From Deltaproteobacteria bacterium (lineage in GTDB: Bacteria; Desulfobacterota; Dissulfuribacteria; Dissulfuribacterales; UBA3076): DNA of 5,074 nt. The DNA lies in the NCBI GenBank assembly GCA_027004315.1, contig JALTHV010000057.1, forward strand, positions 1-5,074. Direction: 5' to 3'. Each line of letters begins with the position of its first letter. Position 1 is the stretch's first letter. The notes under the pieces are model-generated. The model was not told where the DNA came from. It ran no database searches and saw nothing but the letters and a program-made list of their open reading frames with translations. A program made the translations under genes and the position numbers. Below, piece after piece: positions 1 through 2,751 of the stretch.

Positions 1-49
1 ATGCATTCCGAATACAACGAAATGTACGCTTTATCCGACTTTCAGGATA

Positions 50-76
50 CTATATGGGCGGTTTTTTCTCGTTCCC
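50..76 (-). other. Displaced original 3' tail of queF, cut off by the MITE
   Basis: If the 186-bp element and one copy of the 8-bp duplication are removed, the queF frame runs from its Gly-Asn-Glu end straight into this stretch, reads Lys-Lys-Pro-Pro-Ile and stops at TAG (complement of 50-52). This is seen directly by reading the minus strand in frame across the repaired site. The ancestral protein would have been only five residues longer, in a tail beyond the conserved QueF fold, so the insertion was probably tolerated. Bases 1-49 show no gene or strong signal, only a weak 5-bp hairpin (TATCC/GGATA, 31-48). Confidence 0.6.
69..76. repeat. Left copy of 8-bp target-site duplication
   Basis: TCGTTCCC here is repeated perfectly at 263-270, immediately outside the two ends of the inverted-repeat element. 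An exact direct repeat at exactly the element borders is the signature of transposition, and 8 bp is the size made by IS66-family transposases (family knowledge). The perfect match suggests a fairly recent insertion. Confidence 0.75.
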
Positions 77-262
77 GTAACTTCTCAATAAGTCCTGGCA
101 ACTTCGATGTAACCGATTACAGGGTGCTTCTTTTAGAAACGATTTGCGTTAGCCCTGTAGTTTTCTTCAAAAACCTTAGAAGACAAGGGGCGAGAGCATG
201 TTGGGGAAAGAAGCACCCTGTGATCGGTTACCAAAATGAAGCCTTCACTTATTGAGAGTTAC
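77..262. mobile_element. MITE-like non-autonomous element, probably IS66-related
   Basis: The element is 186 bp and its ends are inverted copies: GTAACTTCTCAATAAGT on the left (77-93), and on the right ACTTATTGAGAGTTAC (247-262), which differs by one missing base. Inside these is a second, stronger inverted pair (109-133 and 207-231), so most of the element could fold into one long hairpin with a loop of about 73 nt. There is no transposase reading frame; the open frame crossing it on the plus strand runs through both borders and is accidental. It is flanked by a perfect 8-bp direct repeat. IS66-family elements are known to start with GTAA and to make 8-bp duplications, so an IS66-type transposase elsewhere in the genome probably moved it. 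The family assignment is inference; the MITE structure is seen in the sequence. Confidence 0.75.
109..231. repeat. Subterminal 25-bp inverted repeat inside the MITE
   Basis: The arms are 109-133 and 207-231. They begin GTAACCGAT and end in ACAGGGTGCTTCTTT, with one mismatch (T/C) in 25 positions. They are better conserved than the 15-nt stretches separating them from the termini, which have diverged between the two sides. The GGTTACC-type core beside the inner arm also recurs in the solitary end at 843-886, so it may be part of the transposase recognition site. The loop between the arms (134-206) shows no recognisable content. Confidence 0.8.
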
Positions 263-675
263 TCGTTCCCAGGCCCTGCATTGGAATGGGATTTTTTTGT
301 CGCCTTGGCATTGGAGCCTCCTTCCACCTTGATCACTGTATGTACATTGCCTCTTGGATGAAAGTCGCCTTCTACCTTGATAGTCCGGGGGGAGAGGGCC
401 TGCATCAGATCTGAAAAGATCTTGTTAGTGGATTCTTCGTGAGAAATGTATTGATCTCTGTAGCTGTTGAGATAGAGTTTTAGGGATTTAAGCTCCACTA
501 TAAAGCGGTCCGGTACATAGGTTATTCTTATGGTTGCAAAGTCAGGATATCCTGATCTCGGGCAAAGACAAGTGAATTCCGGAAAATTTATCTCTATGAT
601 ATAATCGCGTTCAGGATATGGATTTGGCCATGGTTCAATCTTGCTCTTTTTTATCTCTTTTTCTCCATATTTCAT
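259..675 (-). CDS. queF: NADPH-dependent 7-cyano-7-deazaguanine (preQ0) reductase QueF, unimodal type
   Basis: QueF reduces the nitrile of preQ0 to the aminomethyl group of preQ1, a cytosolic step of queuosine tRNA modification. The 138-aa protein has the single-domain (tunnelling-fold) layout. FTCLCPRSGYPDFATI places the thioimide-forming Cys at residue 38 and the catalytic Asp at 45. The QueF NADPH-binding motif reads ELKSLKLY (61-68), followed by His79-Glu80 for substrate binding and VEGDFHPRG (101-109). The ATG at 675 is chosen because GGAAGG lies 5 nt upstream and homology begins there; the frame is open to an ATG at 789, but those 38 residues do not look like QueF. The tail after about residue 120 is low-complexity. 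The stop codon TAA (259-261) lies inside the terminal repeat of the MITE, so the 3' end has been rewritten by insertion. All catalytic residues are intact, so the enzyme should be functional. Confidence 0.93.
   Translation of the reverse strand: MKYGEKEIKKSKIEPWPNPYPERDYIIEINFPEFTCLCPRSGYPDFATIRITYVPDRFIVELKSLKLYLNSYRDQYISHEESTNKIFSDLMQALSPRTIKVEGDFHPRGNVHTVIKVEGGSNAKATKKSHSNAGPGNE
263..270. repeat. Right copy of 8-bp target-site duplication
   Basis: This is the second TCGTTCCC, identical to 69-76. On the minus strand it encodes most of the last three residues of the present queF product (Gly-Asn-Glu), showing that the target lay inside the queF coding sequence. Confidence 0.75.
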
Positions 676-680
676 TTTTA

Positions 681-686
681 CCTTCC
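681..686 (-). promoter_or_regulatory. queF ribosome binding site
   Basis: On the minus strand GGAAGG lies 5 nt before the ATG at 675. It decides between this start and the longer in-frame start at 789, which would add residues unlike QueF. Confidence 0.6.
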
Positions 687-698
687 ATTTCCAGAAAA

Positions 699-728
699 AG
701 TATGCTTGTGAGGCCCCTAATTTGTAAA
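699..728 (-). promoter_or_regulatory. Candidate queF promoter
   Basis: On the minus strand TTTACA (complement of 723-728) and CATACT (complement of 699-704) are separated by 18 bp. They match the sigma-70 boxes at about 5/6 and 4/6 positions. Transcription would begin near 692, leaving a short leader that contains the ribosome binding site. The assignment rests on motif resemblance only. Confidence 0.3.
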
Positions 729-729
729 A

Positions 730-772
730 CCCTGGTCCTTTGGCTCTATAAAATATTCTTGAGATACCAGGG
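730..772 (-). promoter_or_regulatory. Inverted repeat upstream of queF, hairpin followed by T4
   Basis: CCCTGGT (730-736) and ACCAGGG (766-772) form a perfect 7-bp stem with a 29-nt AT-rich loop. Read on the minus strand the stem is followed directly by TTTT. If any queF transcript starts upstream of 772, this could act as a weak terminator or attenuator; otherwise it is simply an inverted repeat just before the candidate promoter. The long loop makes a strong terminator unlikely. Confidence 0.25.
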
Positions 773-773
773 A

Positions 774-795
774 GGGGTGTTGCATGCAATACCCC
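774..795. repeat. 22-bp near-perfect palindrome between divergent genes
   Basis: The sequence GGGGTGTTGCA is followed by TGCAATACCCC. The two halves are reverse complements except for one G/T position, and the centre TTGCATGCAA is a perfect 10-bp palindrome. It lies between the divergent queF and Cys-protein genes, about 50 bp upstream of the candidate queF -35 box. A dimeric regulator could bind here, but no regulator is identified. Confidence 0.4.
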
Positions 796-842
796 AGGAG
801 GTTATAGGCCTTAGTATAATTGGTCCGCTGGCCGGGGGAATA

Positions 843-886
843 TGATCGGTTACCAAAAATGATGCCCCAACTTATTGAGAAGTTAC
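843..886. mobile_element. Solitary right end of the same IS66-like element
   Basis: This 44-bp stretch matches the right end of the MITE (221-262) with two single-base indels and four clustered mismatches, sharing TGATCGGTTACC and ending in ACTTATTGAGAAGTTAC. The match stops abruptly on the inner side at 843. No matching left end and no copy of the adjacent 8 bp (CAATATTG, 887-894) is found upstream in the window, so this is an orphan end or decayed remnant, not a full insertion. It ends 10 bp before the GTG of the Cys-protein gene and has probably replaced that gene's upstream region. Confidence 0.7.
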
Positions 887-896
887 CAATATTGAT

Positions 897-1121
897 GTGA
901 TAATGAGACCCAAGATATGCAAATGGTATCATATTTGTCCGATGAAATATCTTTATGAGCAGGGCAGGATTCACAAAAAATGGATTGAGCAATACTGTCT
1001 TGATGATTACACGCGCTGTGTAAGGAGGAAACTGGAAGAAAGACACATTTCTCATCCAGATAATATGATGCCTGATGGAAGTATTAATGAAGACTTGCCA
1101 AGCTATATATTTGAAAAATGA
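897..1121 (+). CDS. Small four-cysteine protein of unknown function
   Basis: The product is 74 aa from GTG at 897, or 72 aa from ATG at 903; neither start has a clear ribosome binding site, and the orphan element end lies just upstream. Four cysteines (8, 14, 34 and 41) follow the pattern C-x5-C-x19-C-x6-C, as in CKWYHIC and CLDDYTRC, and suit a zinc or iron-sulphur site. The second half has a charged helix-like stretch and then SHPDNMMPDGSI (52-63), which looks like a conserved motif. There is no signal peptide or membrane segment, so it is probably cytosolic. Its TGA overlaps the ATG of the downstream UPF0282 gene (ATGA), supporting a real coding sequence and coupled translation. I cannot name the family; a metal-binding partner of the hydrolase is a guess from gene order. 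Confidence 0.75.
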   Translation: MIMRPKICKWYHICPMKYLYEQGRIHKKWIEQYCLDDYTRCVRRKLEERHISHPDNMMPDGSINEDLPSYIFEK

Positions 1122-2056
1122 CCATAGAAATTTTAGGCACTGAATCCCTGGGCGTAAGGGGTATTTGTTGTTTTGTCAGGACGGAGAAGAGAAGAATTTT
1201 AATTGACCCTGGAATTGCCCTGGGATATAGCCGATTTAAGCTCTTGCCCCACCCCTTTCAGGTAGCCATAGATGAAAGGATACAAAAGAAAATTATCAAG
1301 AGGTGGGCTGGGGCTACAGATATTGTTATAAGTCACTTTCATGGAGATCATATTCCATTGGCAGATGCCAATCCCTTTCAACTCCATATCAGAAAGGTGG
1401 CCTCTTTAAATCCCAGGGCAAAAATATGGACAAAGGATATGTCCCATCTGTCCCCACTTGAACAAAAAAGAGCGGATGTCCTTTTTTCTACACTCAAAAA
1501 AAGCCCCTTTATTGCAGAAGGGAAAGACGGAGGGGAAATATGCTTCTCTAAACCTGTACTTCACGGAGACAAGGGCTCTCATACCACCACGGTAATCATG
1601 ACCAGGATTAAGGGAGACAAGACCTTTGTCCATGCACCTGGCATTCAGCTTTTGAATGAGGAAGCCATTTCTCAAATTATAGACTGGCATCCTGACATTG
1701 CCATTGTTGACGGCCCTCCTCTCTATTTGTCTCTGAGTCTCTCCAAAAGCCAGGTTGAAAGGGCGTGGCAGAATGCCGGACACCTGGCCTACAATGTAGG
1801 AACACTAGTCCTTGACCATCACCTAATGAGAAATCTGGAGGGAATTAAATGGATAAGAAGATTATCTTTGGAAACAGGCAAAAAGGTAATATGTGGGGCG
1901 GATTTTATGGGCCAAAAGAGGATGCTGCTTGAGGCGCTGAGAAGAGATTTATACAGAGACATGCCCGTAGATAGGAATTGGCATAAAAGGTATGCTCAGG
2001 GCAAGGCCGACACAAACTCCTACTGGATACAGGGTAAAATGCTCTATGGGATTTAG
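1118..2056 (+). CDS. UPF0282 / COG2248 family metallo-beta-lactamase-fold hydrolase
   Basis: This 312-aa protein has the metallo-beta-lactamase fold. Its N-terminal strands contain ESLGVRGICCFV (9-20) and LIDPGIALG (28-36). The metal-binding motif SHFHGDH (72-78) supplies His73, His75, Asp77 and His78. Later candidate ligands or active-site residues are in VLHGDKGSH (147-155), VHAPG (171-175), IVDGPPLY (196-203) and LDHHL (232-236), with CGADFMG (259-265) near the end. This set is typical of UPF0282, a family best known from archaea and without an established substrate. It is probably a cytosolic dinuclear-metal hydrolase; a nuclease or phosphodiesterase activity would be speculation. The start is fixed by the ATGA overlap with the Cys-protein gene; no ribosome binding site is visible, consistent with translational coupling. 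The length looks complete. Confidence 0.88.
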   Translation: MTIEILGTESLGVRGICCFVRTEKRRILIDPGIALGYSRFKLLPHPFQVAIDERIQKKIIKRWAGATDIVISHFHGDHIPLADANPFQLHIRKVASLNPRAKIWTKDMSHLSPLEQKRADVLFSTLKKSPFIAEGKDGGEICFSKPVLHGDKGSHTTTVIMTRIKGDKTFVHAPGIQLLNEEAISQIIDWHPDIAIVDGPPLYLSLSLSKSQVERAWQNAGHLAYNVGTLVLDHHLMRNLEGIKWIRRLSLETGKKVICGADFMGQKRMLLEALRRDLYRDMPVDRNWHKRYAQGKADTNSYWIQGKMLYGI

Positions 2057-2186
2057 AAGTGGTACAACACTTTACCGCAGAAACGTATTCTTTTGGATCG
2101 ATTACCCCGGTTGCTCAGAGGATATAGGAGAAGTCTCCGGAATCATCCTGCTGCGATGAAGAGAAGTAATTTATATTTTCAACGGA

Positions 2187-2248
2187 CAGCATGATTTTCG
2201 GAAAAATCGTTATGCTGGGAATTTTTTGTATTGGGGCATTTCCCAGCA
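2187..2248. terminator. Likely intrinsic terminator with two competing hairpins
   Basis: Hairpin one pairs CAGCAT (2187-2192) with ATGCTG (2212-2217), and GATTTT (2193-2198) with AAAATC (2203-2208), with a 3-nt bulge. Four bases later comes T6 (2222-2227), a terminator for the plus-strand UPF0282 transcript. Hairpin two pairs TGCTGGGAA (2213-2221) perfectly with TTCCCAGCA (2240-2248). On the minus strand it is followed after about 5 nt by a T5 tract, so it could serve the cutA transcript. The two hairpins share 2213-2217 and cannot form together. Confidence 0.5.
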
Positions 2249-2282
2249 CTGATTATCCTGCAAAAAGTCGGAGTTGATCTAA

Positions 2283-2340
2283 AGCTATAACATAAATATA
2301 TTCGTAATATATCAGTTACGCATACAAAACTTATATAGCT
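2283..2340. repeat. AT-rich nested inverted repeat
   Basis: The outer arms AGCTATA (2283-2289) and TATAGCT (2334-2340) enclose an inner 7-bp stem, ATATATT (2296-2302) with AATATAT (2306-2312), loop CGT. It lies downstream of cutA on the minus strand. It lacks a GC-rich stem, so it is not a typical terminator, and its role is unknown. Confidence 0.35.
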
Positions 2341-2391
2341 ATTTCGGTTTTCGAAGATAACTTGGAATAAGACAAAATTACAGAAGCAGGA

Positions 2392-2733
2392 TCAATCTTC
2401 TTTCTTGTCTACCTCTTTAACTTCATTTTTTAGCCATTCTAAGTAGTCTTTACTGGCAGCTACTATTGGTACTGCTATTATTTCTGGTACCTCATACGGG
2501 TGCATTTTCTTTATCTCAGTTTCAAGCTCTTCATAGAGGCCTTTAATGCTCTTGATAAAGAGTAGCCATTCTTGGGCCGTTTCTATATTGCCCTTCCACC
2601 AGTATGTGCTCATTATTGGTCCCACTATCTGGATAGAGCCTGCAAGACGTCTCTCTACCAGTCTCCTGCTTATCTTCTCTGCATCTTCTTTCTTTTCTAT
2701 AGCTGTAACTACCTGGATATATTCTTTTACCAT
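2392..2733 (-). CDS. cutA: CutA1 divalent-cation tolerance family protein
   Basis: This 113-aa protein has the full length of CutA1, a small PII-like ferredoxin-fold protein that forms stable trimers. In E. coli it is linked to copper tolerance, though its direct role is unsettled. Recognisable segments are KKEDAEKISRRLVERRLAGS (14-33), the aromatic STYWWKGNIETAQEWLLFIK (42-61), and the C-terminal signature HPYEVPEIIAVPI (78-90) followed by YLEWL (97-101). The Cys of the common ACVN-type segment is absent; the region reads LAGSIQI (30-36). The ATG at 2733 is preceded by AAAGAGG with 6 nt spacing. The gene starts 18 bp after the stop of the MscS-type channel gene on the same strand, so the two are probably co-transcribed. 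The lysine- and glutamate-rich C-terminus (102-113) is presumably a flexible end. Confidence 0.93.
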   Translation of the reverse strand: MVKEYIQVVTAIEKKEDAEKISRRLVERRLAGSIQIVGPIMSTYWWKGNIETAQEWLLFIKSIKGLYEELETEIKKMHPYEVPEIIAVPIVAASKDYLEWLKNEVKEVDKKED

Positions 2734-2739
2734 AGATAA

Positions 2740-2746
2740 CCTCTTT
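2740..2746 (-). promoter_or_regulatory. cutA ribosome binding site
   Basis: AAAGAGG on the minus strand lies 6 nt before the cutA ATG, within the 18-bp gap after the channel gene. No promoter fits in that gap, which supports read-through from the upstream gene. Confidence 0.6.
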
Positions 2747-2751
2747 CCCCG

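Larger units (their letters stand above)
2057..2391. other. Convergent intergenic region, 335 bp
   Basis: This lies between the ends of the UPF0282 gene (plus) and cutA (minus). It holds two overlapping hairpins that probably terminate transcription (2187-2248) and an AT-rich inverted repeat (2283-2340). A short GGAGA/TCTCC hairpin lies at 2127-2138. Two tiny open frames, 37 codons at 2046-2159 and 28 codons at 2191-2277, have no convincing ribosome binding sites and are not called as genes. No RNA gene or mobile element is recognised here. Confidence 0.6.

Noticed and set aside
1..255. 84-codon open frame on the plus strand from the first base
   Set aside because: It crosses both the left border of the MITE and most of its interior, has no ribosome binding site and resembles no protein I know; the repeat structure explains the sequence.
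676..789. Longer queF start at the ATG at 789
   Set aside because: The 38 extra residues have no QueF similarity, and they overlap the inverted repeats and candidate promoter. The ATG at 675 has a proper ribosome binding site.
676..842. preQ1 riboswitch before queF
   Set aside because: No segment resembles the compact preQ1-I aptamer with its A-rich tail, or the larger class II fold; only simple inverted repeats are present.
717..1055. 112-codon minus-strand frame across the intergenic region and Cys-protein gene
   Set aside because: It runs antisense to the better supported Cys-protein gene and through the orphan transposon end, with no recognisable motif.
2046..2159. 37-codon frame overlapping the end of the UPF0282 gene
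   Set aside because: It has no well-spaced ribosome binding site and no recognisable motif, and is short enough to occur by chance.
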